Shown piece after piece: positions 1 to 13,000 of a stretch of 64,000 nucleotides of DNA. Position numbers and translations under genes: made by a program. This stretch comes from Dipteris shenzhenensis (taxonomy: Eukaryota > Polypodiophyta > Polypodiopsida > Gleicheniales), in NCBI GenBank assembly GCA_047967505.1, contig CM106538.1. One strand, given 5' to 3'. Each line of letters starts with the position of its first letter. Positions within the stretch are counted from its first letter, which is position 1. The notes beneath the pieces were generated by a model, which worked only from the letters and a program-made list of their open reading frames with translations, was not told where the DNA came from and made no database searches.

Positions 1-599
1 GATTTTCATTACAGTTGGCAATTTCTTTTGGGCTAGATTTGCTCATATGGATGCATATTATATGCACATGATTCGGTTGCATTTTAATGCTTTGAGCTTT
101 GAGCTATTACTCTTGGGATAGGGACATTGGTATTTTGCAATACCTCTAATTTGAAACCACCCAAGGTTAACATGTCAACCTCTCCTTGTGTTATGTTGGT
201 CCGTGTATCAATGGGCCACATAACTAGAAGTGTGGGGATTAGAGAGATATTGATATCCACTCTCCAAGTGTGTGTTTATGTAGCAAAACCACATCATCTA
301 TGTTTGTGTAGCAAAACCACATCATCTGGGCTATTGGGCCATGATTAGGATGTTTTCTCAAGGAAAAGAAGTATGGTGAAACAATCCCTTCCTAGAATCA
401 CAAAGTGGTTGGTTGCACTTGCCATTACGTGAGGTCCGCCCAAGACATTTCACACAGCTTCCCACATTTGTTCTTCTAATGGCCCAAATTGTTTGGTTCG
501 CAACTCTCTCCACCACACATTACCTATCTTGCACAATAGATGTATTATTGCGATTCTCATCATTGATAGTGGTGCTAGCATGAGGTGTACTCACATTGT

Positions 600-2110
600 T
601 AGGTGTAGTCACATTGACTCCCCTTGGAGGCTTGCATAATTTTGATCCATTGTTTTATAATTGTATTCAAAGAGATGGTTGCTTTCTTCATCAAAGTCAA
701 TGATAGTCTCATCCTTATTCTTTGTCGGACAATCTCCCTATCACCCTCCAAATTGGTTCTCTTATGATACATAGGGCTTCCAGCAACATGGTTCTTCACT
801 ATGCATATCACTTTAGATATAGCTTGTTTGATTTTGATGATGAGGATCTGTTTACTAAATTTTGCAAACTAGGGCCATGAGCTATTTGCTTTCCCCTTTT
901 AAAGGCATGCATCTTAGCACTTTGAAGTACACCATTTGCCAAGTCAGTAATAGTAGCAATGATATAGGCTAATCTTTCCCTTGAATCCTTTAGCTACAAG
1001 CCAACTTCCATTCTTGCTCTCTAAAAGATCTCCACGAGGAGTGTTGGCTAAATTTTTGCTATTTATAATCTATGCAAAAAAAGAAAAGGTAATGAGGATG
1101 AGAAGGTTTCTCAAACGATTCAATGCATCAAGTTAAATCAATGTTCCAAATAGGAAAATTGGACATTCTACACACATGTATTCACCCCAATGCGTCATTC
1201 TTACAATCCACCAACTTAGCTAGCTATCCAAGTATGGAATTTTAGACTTCTTGACCTTCCTTGTCTTCCACCATTATTGGATATCCATTTATATCTCTTG
1301 GGCCTCGTCTCTTGTCCTTGGAGTTCTCCAAGAATCACATAAGTCTTTGTACTCTCTGTGGTACTCTTTTTGTGCTATGCAATAGTGTGGTGGTGGAGGC
1401 TTTGCTGCCAATGAACCAAACATGATCTCTCATGTCCAACCATAATATTATCAAAACCTCTATTAAATACATGGCAAACTTATCTTCAATTGGATTGAGC
1501 CTCATTTGCCATGAAACCAAAAAGACTTGCCTTCACATGCGTGGAGCACAAGATGAGGCTCATTCAACATCTCCCAAAAGATTATATGTGCATCTTTATC
1601 TTCCTCTTTCGTCTCACATGTTGCTATTGTTAGCAATTCCTGCAAGTTGGTCATGGAAAAGTTTCATGATTAGGAAGCACAAATTAATTGTTGAGCATAT
1701 CCAAATAGTAAGTTAGGATTATATATACATGGCAAGCAAGTTCTGAACATTTCTAAATGCATAGTAGACCTAGGATCATATACATGGCATGCTAGTGTTG
1801 TCCATCCAAGTATCCACTTTGGATGGTCAAACATGACCCAAGAATTTTTAAGATCTTTGTTTCCATCACAATTCATTTGCCTTACAAGGTTTACACCTAA
1901 AGTAGGTCCTTTTGTAGACATCTTGAATATGAAGCAACATTCTTCCTCAAATCCTTGCCTAGAAAAATGACTGCAATGGAAGAATTCATACATGGAGTTT
2001 TTCTTTAGCTCCAAATTGCTATCAAGGACCACACCTCTAGTCAATGCCCTTTTCCTTGCACTTCCCAGCATTCTTTGCAAGGTATTATACATTGAAAATT
2101 TAGCTCACAT
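600..2110 (-). pseudogene. Degenerate unassigned ORF fragments, probably transposon-derived
   Basis: The longest open piece (2092-1670, 140 codons) includes RMLGSARKRALTRGVVLD, CNRxF-free FFHCSHFSRQGFEEE and a WVMFDHPKWILGWTTLACHV stretch. Short open pieces lie on the same strand at 1520-1335 and 811-599. The region looks like an old coding sequence broken by stops, but I cannot assign a family. A transposon origin is inference from the setting. Confidence 0.3.
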
Positions 2111-2214
2111 TGAAACTTCAAAGCATGTCACCTCTAAACTTCAAAATCAAAATCAATAGATGAACATAATGAAAGTTCCACCTTTTCGTTTGCATCGGTG
2201 GACAAAGTTCCTCG

Positions 2215-2430
2215 AAGAAGCGTCCGAACTCCACCTCTCCAAGGATATATTTCTCCTTTCGATCATCTTTAATCATCATCCGATCAATGAGGTCTTTTGC
2301 AATTGTCATTTGAACCTTTCAAGAAGTGTCTGAACTCCACGTCTCTAAGGATATATTTCTCCTTTCGACCATCTTTAATCATCATCTGATCAATGAGGTC
2401 TTTTGCAACGGTCATCTGAACCTTTCATGG
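2215..2430. repeat. 106-bp diverged tandem duplication
   Basis: Two units starting AAGAAGYGTCYGAACTCCAC (2215 and 2321) and containing AAGGATATATTTCTCCTTTC. They differ at several positions. Confidence 0.85.
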
Positions 2431-3079
2431 ACTTTCATTTCTATATACCCTGATCACATCATTCTCCACTAGAGCTCTCACCTTTTCGATACTATTTCTT
2501 GATGTGCCAACTTGACCATCATGCAAGTGTGTTCCCACATGAATCATAATCCTTGACAATAACCAAGCCTTTGGCAATATTTAGTATACAACATACAAAC
2601 ATGCTCCAATGCACATAACATATTTCTTGCAAAAATGACATGTGAGCATACAACCTTTTGCAATGGCCAAATAGCCAAAATGCATAAATATGCGACAACT
2701 TTCCCTCTAAGAAACCCTTTCTACAATGCCCTTACCACCATTGATAAGGGGAACATGAATGACATGTAAGTCTAGGATTTCATTTAACTCTTCTACAAAC
2801 TTGATATGTGCTTGCATTGTGTGCCAAATGAGATGAAAGATTGCGAACAATATTGCGAGCAACTTTAAAAAACAACAATATTGCGAGCAACTTTAAAATG
2901 TTTTTAATCTAATCTAGCCCTAATCTAAGCACTAATCAAAAGGGTTAAACCTAATGAAATGGCTCTCTACTCTAAGCGCTTAGCTTCCACACCTCCAAAT
3001 CAAACGGCTCCTAATCAAATAGCTAATCAAATGGATTAAACCTAATGAAACGACTCTCTCCTTAGCTTCTACACCTCAA

Positions 3080-3270
3080 GCCTGCAGCTCCTCCATTGGC
3101 CTGCTTGACCTCCTCCATCCTCCTCCTCGACCTCCTCTATCCCTTGTCTTTCTTGACCTCCTCGCCTCCATCTATTGTACTTGACCTCCTCCCTCCATAG
3201 TCCTCCTTGACCTCCTCATTCGTGACACCTTGCTCAACCTCCTCCTTCATGATGCCTTCGTTAAGCTCCT
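3080..3270. repeat. TTGACCTCCTC-type short repeats
   Basis: The word GACCTCCTC or a close variant recurs about eight times in 190 bp with irregular spacing. No coding meaning seen. Confidence 0.6.
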
Positions 3271-3369
3271 CCACCATCGATTGCATCGTGGTAGGTATGA
3301 ATCCTGACGGCCCTCTCCCATAGATTCACCAATCGCGTGAAGGATAATGGACTTTTTTTTTTTGGTAAG

Positions 3370-3620
3370 GGTCTTCGTCAGGCAAAGATCTGATTTTGGC
3401 TACCATGCCAAAAAAATTTGGAGTAGGGAAGCCAATTTTTTTTGTCAAAGGTAGCCAAAATCAGGGTCTCAGGTAGCTCTTCACCTGGCGAAGATCTGAT
3501 TTTGGCTGCCTTTGGGGAAAAAAAAAAGGGCTTGCCAGCTCCCTCTAGGTAAATTATTTTGCCAGTGCCCCAAAATCAGATTTTGGCTGGGCAAAGATCT
3601 GATTTTGTCTGCACTGGCCT
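3370..3620. repeat. Dispersed direct and inverted repeats of a 20-bp word
   Basis: GCAAAGATCTGATTTTGGCT or close variants occur near 3379, 3497 and 3592. The complement (AGCCAAAATCAGGG) occurs near 3454, and CAAAATCAGATTTTGGC near 3570 is a palindrome. Stem-loops are possible in RNA or single-stranded DNA. Origin unknown. Confidence 0.7.
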
Positions 3621-3639
3621 GTACTCAACTCTTATCATT

Positions 3640-5465
3640 CGGCGAAATGGCTCTTCTCCTTTGTTCTCTCTTAGTTTCTATCTCTTTTTCGTTTCTACTT
3701 CTTCTCCTTGGGGGAAACGGCTATCTCGAACCATCCCCATTCTTGAATGCAAAGACGACTAGATCACCGTGATGACTAGATCCCCGTAACCATCAGTCAA
3801 GCAGATTCAAGCCGACTACTGCACAGTGCACTCCAGGGCCTTGTGCAATTGGTCGTTGGTGTATTGCACAGTCTAAAATCTTTTTCTGGTGAAAAGCTTT
3901 TCTCGATAATCACATAACGTGTCCTTTCTCCATACTTGTAGGCTCTCCTTTCAAGTTTGCACCACCACGAGAGAAGACAAAGAAAACAACGTTAGCTTTA
4001 CTACTTTCAAGAGCGGAGCGGATCTACAGAATTGCGCCCACTGCTTGCAACAACAAATTGGTTTTGTGAATGAACGAAAGAGGGAAGCGCAATCAGTGTG
4101 GTTTGGGTAGGCCGGATGGCTTCGCAGCTGAAATGCGGCGAGTGGACGTTGGACGACATTCGCCGATCGAATATCGAACAAACAACGATATGACGATCCC
4201 GCGGCTCGGGGCCTGGGGTCTGGGCCCTGCATTGCTTTTTGTTGCACGCGATCAAGATCGCAGGTGCGGGAGGGGGAGGGGGAAACGGGGCCGGCCGCCG
4301 GCTTGCAAGCAAGGCAACACTAGATAGTAAACAGTACGACGTGCATGACAAGAAGAAGTTTTCTGACGTTGTGCTTGTAAAGGTGAAAGATGTGAAACCT
4401 TTTGGTTTGTTGCGGAATCTGTCTGTTCGTTTATGTTTGCTTCTCGCACGGCAGCTTCATGATTTCCATGCATGACCTTCATGATTTCCATGCATGACCT
4501 TGACGTTTGAGCTTCCGAGGTGAAAAATCTCTTGTACTTTTGTGGTCGCTTTCCATCGAATGTCTCTGTGTGCTTTCCTCATGCCTGCTTGATTCACGAA
4601 TGCCTTAGACTAAAAGGTTGTTAAAAGATAAAATTATTGTTGTTCAAACTTGGAGAAAACAATAAGCTCCTTTTCAAGGTTCTTCTTCAAAGAAGAGGGA
4701 AATAAGATCAAAGAGGAATGAAGATAGGAGTAGCAAGGCTAGAAGAGTACTGAATCTTATAGGTAGCAGATGGAAAAGCAAAATCAGGCAGTTATTATGC
4801 AGAGGAAGTAAATGGTGAGTGGATGTTTGACGGTGATGTGTAGCAGTTTGATGTTTGCGAGCATGATCATCTTTGTTTTATGAAGTACATAGAAAGTTGG
4901 TAGTGTATTTAATAACCATGTGATCATGTAAAAGCGTGATCATCTGGGTACAAATTTCATAATACTTATAACTACATGTTCGTGTAACTACATGTTCATG
5001 TGGGGGGAGAGTTGGCACACTTTCTCTCCAAAAATATAAGACCAAGGAATGTGTCGTTCCTTGGGATCTTGTAAATTGCATAATGTATTTTGTACATTTA
5101 TATAATGTGGAATTTGTTGTTGCATATGATCATGTATCCTGTATTTTGTAAGTCACATAATGTATTCTGCGTATTGGATAATGTATCTTTTTTCAAAGAT
5201 TATTGTTTTTTTTATTTTAATAAAGAATATCACAAGAAATAGTAACGGTACTTGTTTAATGAACGTCGTTGTATGGAACAATGATTACCAGTTACTTACA
5301 ATACATGCAATGTAAATACATACAAATGTTATGGAATTCAAAATTGCTAAGAAATATATGAAGATTATTACTTGAAAGAAATAGAAGTGTCCCTCTAGAT
5401 GTCTATTACATAGAATTGTGTCTGTTTTGAAGAGTTATGCCTCATGGGAAACTTTCAATCAAAGG
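3640..5465. other. Mostly unassigned sequence
   Basis: Apart from the CpG-rich segment at 4080-4330, I see no gene, element end or array here. Small direct repeats occur (CATGATTTCCATGCATGACC at 4457 and 4480). From 4900 onwards it is AT-rich. Confidence 0.5.
4080..4330. other. CpG- and GC-rich segment, unassigned
   Basis: Richer in CG dinucleotides (CGATCGAATATCG, GGACGACATTCGCCG, GGGGCCGGCCGCCGG) than the AT-rich flanks, which suggests it has escaped long methylation. A short plus-strand frame from an ATG at 4116 reads MASQLKCGEWTLDDIRRSN, then stops. It could be the remains of a first exon or promoter. I do not recognise it. Confidence 0.35.
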
Positions 5466-6041
5466 GCACACACCCTTTTACATCCATCAAATCATCCTAG
5501 GATAGCTGCTAATGTTTACATGCAAAGAAGGGAGGAGGAGGCCAAACACTCCAAAGTCTTTGGACTATCACTCTTGAACTGAAAGCAAGTTTACACCTAG
5601 TGCATCGGATTATATCACATTATCCAACGACATTTCAAATAATGAACCGCATTCCATCATTTTACATATGTTCATAGCTCCACCCTGCTTTTTTTATTGA
5701 AGCAATATTTATTGCATATATGATCGAGCTCTTTGTTGGCTGCATGTGAGGAGCACACACCCTTTTACATCCATCAAATCATCCTAGGATAGCTGCTAAT
5801 GTTTACATGCAAAGAAGGGAGGAGGAGGCCAAACACTCCAAAGTCTCTGGACTATCACTCTTGAACTGAAAGCAAGTTTACACCTAGTGCATCGGATTAT
5901 ATCACATTATCCAACGACATTTCAAATAATGAACCTCATTCCATCATTTTACATATGTTCATAGCTCCACCCTGCTTTTTTTATTAAAGCAATATTTATT
6001 GCATATAGGATCGAGCTCTTTGTTGGCTGCATGTGAGGAGC
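5466..6041. repeat. 287-bp tandem duplication
   Basis: Unit 1 is 5466-5752 and unit 2 is 5753-6041. Both start CACACACCCTTTTACATCC and end TGCATGTGAGGAGC. I count about four substitutions, so the duplication is young relative to its surroundings. No ORF or transposon signature inside. Confidence 0.93.
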
Positions 6042-7186
6042 GAGATGCTACTGGTAACTTTTAAGTGGTGGTGTTAATACTCTAAAGTCTCAGGAAAGCT
6101 CAAAACTCAATAGTACAAGGAGGAGGTTGGGAGTGATCCGTGTGAGGAGGTGACCATGACTTGAATTAGAGTGGAGGCACTTGAATTAGAGTGGAGGTGA
6201 CCACTCGTTGAAGTAGGGTGACATGCTTGAATTAGGATGAAACCACGGCTTGGACTTTGAATTGATCTCGCTATGCTGCCTGCGTCCTAATGATAATATT
6301 GAAGGCATGTGACCCCTTGAGGTCCTCCTAATCTTTTTGATTCTATAAGACGTGGGGTTTTATTCCATCATCACTATGGCTTTTGTGTAGATCATGCATA
6401 CCTATTATCGAGTCATGAAAGAAAATTTCTTGAAATTGGCTACTGTGATGGAGAAGGGCAAAGGTCACAGGTAAATCTACCCTACTTTACGTAGAGTGAT
6501 GAAAGATGGCAAAATGGGTCGTCTTGAGTGGCTAACTATATTAGCTACACTTGATTTACAGTTCTCAAAAAATTTTCAAATTTCTTGAAACACAATAGCA
6601 TAGCGGATCGTGCACTACGAGGGTAGCAAAGTAATATAGTGGCCATCGTGATGTGGGAAGACTATCCCACATGACTTCATATTACAAAATATGGGAGAAG
6701 GCAAGAAACACCCTCATGGAATGTTCTCTCTGTAGAGCTATGCATGACAACTTGTAGAGTTGCTAATAAATTTGTTGCAAATGAGGGTTGGCTTTTTACC
6801 ACCTTACATGTTGTACTAGCAGTATCCACATCGCACGGTTTTAAGTTGTTATGCACAACAATGGTGTACATGGAAATTGGATACTTTAGAAAAGATCCCT
6901 ATGAAGAGGTATGTGTATAGTCAAAATTTGAGTTTGATAATTATTATGCAAATGAAACATGTGTGCAGTATAACTTTATTTTTAATAATTTTAATGAAAA
7001 TGAGGTTCATCATGGATGTATCCTACATAGTTTAGTCCCTTTTTAATTTTGCAAGTGAATTGGTTGCTATTGTGTGCATTCAATTGAAAAGTATTCCAAC
7101 CCATGGTGTACAATAAAAGTGAAGCAGACGAGGCGATGACTTGTGTCCACCAAACAAAAACTAGTTTAGAGAGTACCTATATGGGA
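6042..7186. other. Unassigned AT-rich sequence
   Basis: I see only a short direct repeat (CTTGAATTAGAGTGGAGG at 6161 and 6180) and no coding or mobile-element signature, up to the target duplication of the solo LTR. Confidence 0.5.
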
Positions 7187-7191
7187 AGGTA

Positions 7192-7543
7192 TGTTGAGAT
7201 ATCGAGCTCCACTCGCGATATGCTAAGGTGACCGTTGCGTATTTATGTCACCAACTTGTTAGCTAGAGATGCGGTTGGTACACCGCCCACGAATAATAGC
7301 TGGATGACAGCTATCCTTATCTACTCTAGTTTGTGGCTCAGTTAGTAAGCCACCTTAGTTAGTTGAGTTTGGTTTGAGACCCACATATAGGGTTCTTCTA
7401 TTTCTTTGTACTTGAGTTCTTTTGGCTTACACAACTAAGAAGAGGAAAACTGTTTTCAGCCTCCACCTTTGTGTGTATTCCCCCAGTGTGCATGTGAGAA
7501 AGCCGCAAGTGAGACTCCTTCCCTCTCTCCCACTATCTTCACA
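7192..7543 (+). mobile_element. Solo LTR of the same Copia family
   Basis: 352 bp, TGTTGAG...TTCACA, aligning end to end with the LTRs at 52525 and 55732. It is flanked by the 5-bp duplication AGGTA (7187-7191 and 7544-7548). No primer site or internal sequence follows, so it is the product of recombination between two LTRs of one element. Confidence 0.92.
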
Positions 7544-7548
7544 AGGTA

Positions 7549-8866
7549 GTGCACTCAAAACTAGAGAGGAAAATTATTCGTGTGGTGTAGAGCATCAAGT
7601 GGCCTTAAGAAGGTTGGGTTGGTAAAGGTTAGTGTAGACATGCCTTGGAAATGTATGTATATTGCACTTCGTCTATGTATATTCCACCTTACAAGTGTCA
7701 ATTGTTTTGCAGATTCTTACTCCATACATATACGAGAGCAGGGAACATGATAATCGATTCTTTTGTTGGGACCAAAAAACATGGCTAAGGGATGCAAGGA
7801 GAGGGATATGCATTACAAGGAGAGGGCTATGCATTGCATCTCAATGGAAATGGATGACACTCTACTTGACATGTTTCTTAGGCCATGTGCTCAAGGCAGA
7901 GATGCAGAAAGAGAGGAGGATTGAATACATATGGTGGTTTTTCTGGTTTATAAATAGTAAAAATAGAGGCAATAGATGGCTAAATGTATGGAGATAAAGT
8001 CTCTTTCTTTCGCTTGGATGAGTTTTGAGATATAGTTCTATTTTATGGAAAAAGTTTGGAGCATTTTTATCTCCTCATATTCATAGATAGGACCATGATA
8101 TCTTGGGAGGAACATTGTGTGATGTGTTATGGCTTGCTAGTTTATGAGCAATATCTATAGGCATTAGATAGTTGAATGTATGGGCATAATGTATGAAAGT
8201 TGCATAAGGTTGTAGAAGTGTCTTGAATTTGCATGAAATGCCAATCTAAAAAGTTCCAAATTTATGCTACTAGTTTAGTTCAAAATGTTGGTATAGGTCT
8301 AAATAAAACATTTGAATCTTTTGATACTTAAAAACTTATATTAGAATCCCCTTCGGATTTCGTACATAATCGACCAATTGTGGATGTTAATCTAAAAGTG
8401 GCAAATATACGAATTTTGGTACAAGGCTAAATAAATCTTTTGAATCTTATGATACTCAAAAATATATTTGCCATTACTACTACCAAGCATGCTCTTCTGA
8501 CTTGACACATAATCCAATTGATGGAGAGCATACAATTGCTCAACTTAGTCCATATGTGTGAAGTATATGAATTACTATTGTCATGAGATAAATGGATATT
8601 GTAAATAACTTTTGTGTGTGGTAATAGCTAGTAGTTGTAGCTAGATGTAATGTTTTATGATGGAAAAACATTTGAACGTTTTCAATTTGTATTATAAATT
8701 GCTTGTGTGTGTAGTAATATTTTATAACAACCCCAAGAGTTGTACATAGATGTATATAACATTAACCAAATTGCCATAGAAAAAAACCTCAGCCGAATGG
8801 TGAAAAGCTCGCCTCAAAAAGCTCGCCAAATAGGCAGTCCCACCGATGCCCATACAAACAAAATAA
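7549..8866. other. Unassigned sequence
   Basis: Short chance ORFs only, for example 7662-7997. No family recognised on either strand. Confidence 0.5.
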
Positions 8867-9215
8867 GGGTTCTAGGGTTGAGGTTTTAGGGTTTTTGGGG
8901 GGGCTTGGGAGATTTTGGAGGGTTTGTGTGTGTTTGAAGGGATTTAGGGTGGATTTAGTCCCCAAGGTGTTCAGGGTTTAGGTAGGGTTTAGGAAATTTG
9001 GCCAGGTTTAAGGGGTTTAGGGGTGGGGTAAGGGGGTTTGAGGGAATCTAGGGGGAGGTTAAGGGGGGTTGGGGGCTGTCAAGTGATTTATGAGGGATTG
9101 AAGGGGGGTTTAGGGGGTTTTTGGGATTTAAGGGAAGTTTGGGGGTGTTTGGGGTTTAAGGGGGGTCTAGGGTTTAGGGAATTTGGACGGGGTTTAGGGT
9201 TTATGGGAGATTCGG
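8867..9215 (+). repeat. Degenerate telomere-like (TTTAGGG) repeats
   Basis: About 350 bp of G/T-rich sequence with many exact or near TTTAGGG words (for example in GGGTTTAGGTAGGGTTTAGG and GGGTTTAGGGTTTATGGG) mixed with GGGG runs. TTTAGGG is the usual plant telomere unit. Decay is heavy and no long exact array remains. The alternative is a G-rich simple repeat that resembles a telomere by chance. Confidence 0.65.
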
Positions 9216-9299
9216 GTGTTTGACTTGATTGGGGGGTGATGGTTTGGGATGTGTTCAAGTGGAGAGGATGAGTAGTGAAATCTCATCGGATAGGGGGCC

Positions 9300-9613
9300 T
9301 GGAGTGGCTTCGTGATAGATTGCCTTGTCCTTCCATGCATTGCAGGCAAGAGGTTCATCGTCAGCTTCATATTGTCATGCACCACTTGTAGATGTATATA
9401 GAGGTGCCACCAAAAGAGAATATTGGTCTTCATGTTAGCGTATATTGTGTACATGTTGCACACAACATTGTGTCATTATACAAGATGAAGAGAGCAACGA
9501 GGGAGCATGTGCAGTAGCATGACCACAATTGGAGCAAGATGATCTTGAGGATGATCCTCTAGAAGAGGATGAGGGTATGGCAAACATGATGGATTCTAGT
9601 TTTAGAGGCATGA
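9300..9613 (+). pseudogene. Possible 5' coding segment of CACTA copy 2
   Basis: Reading plus strand gives CPSMHCRQEVHRQLHIV near 9330, resembling the transposon-associated domain (CPxxxC...HL) at the N-terminus of TNP2-type transposases. An acidic stretch follows (DDLEDDPLEEDEG, 9532-9575) and ends at the terminus at 9614. It may be the front of copy 2, split off by insertion of CACTA copy 1. The frames on the two sides differ by one base. Confidence 0.45.
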
Positions 9614-9623
9614 CACTACAAGA
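9614..9623 (+). repeat. CACTA terminal inverted repeat (left end)
   Basis: CACTACAAGA, followed by CATGGGCCTCTTTTCGAC. A mirror-image end lies at 22469-22478, sharing CCTCTTTTCGAC and the TGATGC motif further in. Subterminal GGTATATACT/TATACTGAC repeats occupy 9745-9820. Confidence 0.7.
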
Positions 9624-10089
9624 CATGGGCCTCTTTTCGACGATGTCTTCTGATGCTTCGCCAAGCCCGAGCACAAAGATCGTCGATATGGTTGGCAGGC
9701 GAGAAAGGTGTCGATGTTGATGTCAAAATAGCTGTGGATATGATCGTCTCGGTATATGTGTCAGTATAGGTCTCGGTATATACTAACCCCTATACTGACA
9801 TTTATACTGACTACCATATCGACTAACACCAACTCTTGCACTGATGCTTTCACCGATGCATGAGTACATTTTTCCATATCAACGTTTTTACAGAACGTCA
9901 TTTCGAAGGGTCTCAAAATAATTTTGGACCACAAGCTTGGTCATTTTAAAGATAAAAAATATAAGAGTATGAACACAATTTGAGATCGTATATTGATAGT
10001 GAGCTTAATCAACATATGAATTATTGTACAAAATGTCACTATAAAAATGTGAGGGCCAAATTATACCTAAAAAGTCTCGGTGATGTGAG

Positions 10090-13000
10090 AACTATGTGTT
10101 AGTGGCATTTACATCGAAGGCTTCATCTTGAGCCAAGTCTTGCATGCCAAATATGCCTATCTGAAGGTTGACATACAATTTATCACGTACATCATCATCC
10201 CTTATTGTATGTCTACCTAAGACTTGATCCTCTAGTTCATCGGCCTCTAGTTCTCCCTCTTCTTCCCCAAAGTCATTATCTCCACCTTCCTCCATTACAG
10301 TATCATTATTGTCACCTTCTTTGTGCCCCATATCGTCATCTTCATCCTCTTCCCTAGATCCATCGGCATCATTATTTGGATTTTTTGCCGGCATCTCCGT
10401 ATTCACATCCCTATCTTCAAAAACATGTTTTCTTCGAGAAGCAACTTGGACCACGTATCACCAGCTTGGATCCAAAAAATCTGGATGAAATACCACCTAC
10501 GTTGAAGATCCAAATGAGGTTCTAGTAATTATATTCATTTATGCTCAAGTATAGAAATATATGTATATGAAGATCTACCAACATTTGTTTGAAAACGAAG
10601 ATATTAGCTTTTAATTAATTCGTTAGTGTGTACCTGTTCACAATGCTTTTGAAGAACAAAGGTATCACTCTCATTGGTTTAGGCTCTAGTGGAGTCAATG
10701 CCAAAGAAACCACATTTGTCTCTCTTGACTATAGCATTGGGACCATTGTAGATAGTTCTAAGCCATTTACATCAAGAATGAAAATACTAAAATTTCTAAA
10801 ATCAACTTTGTAGATGTCACCTATGGTCCCACAATAATCTAATTCTGCGAGGAGATAATATTGGTATCAAAAGCACTTGCTCGGCTATCTTGTACAAAGT
10901 TAGCACAATTAATCACATGTTATTCTCCTTGAATCGATGTGTTCCACATGAAAATGCCATCCATGTGACCACAATGCACTGTACTTTTTGTACTACAAAA
11001 GAACATGATTAAAATAATGAGGATGCATTTTGTAATGATTGTGATCATAAATACCTAAATTAAGTAGAAAGGTTAAAAACTTACATATGGCATACATCCA
11101 ACTGCAAGCTCTTGATCGGTTATGTCCTCTCCATCATGCTCGACTTCATGAAGCGCTTCTTGTATCTAATCATGGGACATGTGGTTGGGGAGAAGACCAA
11201 GGTCTGATGGATATGGCACCCTCCGCCTATGCATGACTCTAAATCTCGCCCTCCCATTTATTCTTTTCACTTTGGCCTCTTCATATCTCTCCACCCATCA
11301 ATATTGCATCTCAGGACTATTGAGGACACAAGACTTATTGAATTTCTCTCTTTGCTCTTCGCTCATCTTTCTTTCAACCCCTTTACCTTGGGGAACCTCT
11401 ACAATGACACAATCATCATCCTTGATGTTCCAAGCATGGGGGATATCGGGATCCATGGATGCAAGAAACTCTGTGATGCATACTTTGACTCTTGCACAAG
11501 CCATCCCTCTGCCATGCTTGATTTGTGTCTAGCACTTTGCCTTACAAATCCCTTCAAGGTTTTCATAAATCGTTCAAGGAAAAACATCCAACGACTATGA
11601 ACAGTTCCTACAATGGCGACCTCATCAACTACATGTACTAGCATGTGCACCTGAGTCGTCATAATGCTTGAGGGAAAGTGCTTCTCAAGCAGGCACATAG
11701 CTTCAATGGAGTCCACCTTAGCCCTCTTGATGCTCAATACATAAATCTCTTTTGTGAGATCCACCTATTCCACATGCACTCGTAAGATTCAATATTTTAT
11801 ATCCTTCATTTGAAATTGCATGATATATAACGAAGGTGATATGATAGTAAGCATACTTGACAATGCTATTGATCATGTAGATAGCAGTCCTAACATCTTT
11901 TGATAAGCATCCTCTCACTATAATTGGGAGGATAAACTACCCAAGCAACAAACGAGGGCCAACAATGTGTCACAATCATATAAGTTAATTACATGAAAGC
12001 ATCAAAATCTTAGTTTTATATACTCTTCTTTCAAGCTAACATGTAGAATACCTGTAAGACCTTGTGCCAATCATGGGAATTGAGGCCACTAAGCTTATTG
12101 TCCCTTTTAAATGCTCCCCTCATGCAATGCACGTGTCTCATCTATGTCTAAAAGGATGCAATATTTTCCTTGACCCTTGCCTCCTCTACTTTGGAAAGGA
12201 TCCATGGTGCCTTTGGGAAAACAATTCGTGGAGGAAGCACGGGTTCCTGAACCACCCTCCTGAGTTGTAGAACCATGCTCTTGAGTTCTACGCACATGCT
12301 CTTGGGGCCACAAGTGAGGCATCCAACCCAACTCATGCAAGTCTTCTCACACTCCCCTTGTGTCTTTGTCACCAACCAAGTGTGCCCAAATAGAAGCCCG
12401 CACATTCTTGAAGATATGCAAGGCATGGAAGAGGTGATTGATTTGTAGCTCGCCCCAATATGGAAGCTCATCAAAGATAGACTTGCCATAGTCCATAGCT
12501 GGAGGAGGCTCCTCACTATTATCTCTCCAATACCGAATCCAGTCACTTGCCTTCCTATGGACCAATGGTGGATCAAGTTGACCTTCACATGTAGGACGAT
12601 CAAGTGGAAGATATTGAGCATAAATTTCATAAACCATCTTCCTCATATGTTTGGAGTGTTGCACATTCAAACTAGGGCCACAAATAGGATAAGCATGGTG
12701 CCCTTGTGTTTTAAGTCCTACATATATGCATGGATACATAGGTCATTAGACATGCACAAATCACACCACAATAGAAAAATGAAGGCGCACTCCCCAAATC
12801 CTAGATAGTCATGCATGGTCCACATTTAAATTACCCTAATGCACATGTCTACGGCTTGCCTCGAGACTCTAGAAATATCAAAGACTAGGGCAAGCATGAG
12901 GTGTCCCTTCTTTATTGTTAGCCATGGCGGCATATTGTAGTTCATCAAGACTATGGGCCATTCGAGTCACACCATTCATTGCGAGCCAGAGATGTAAGTT

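Noticed and set aside
3080-3270. CRISPR-like array from repeated GACCTCCTC words
   Set aside because: Repeats are short, irregular and imperfect, and the DNA is eukaryotic.
9038-9223. Gly-rich plus-strand ORF
   Set aside because: Arises from the G-rich telomere-like repeats.
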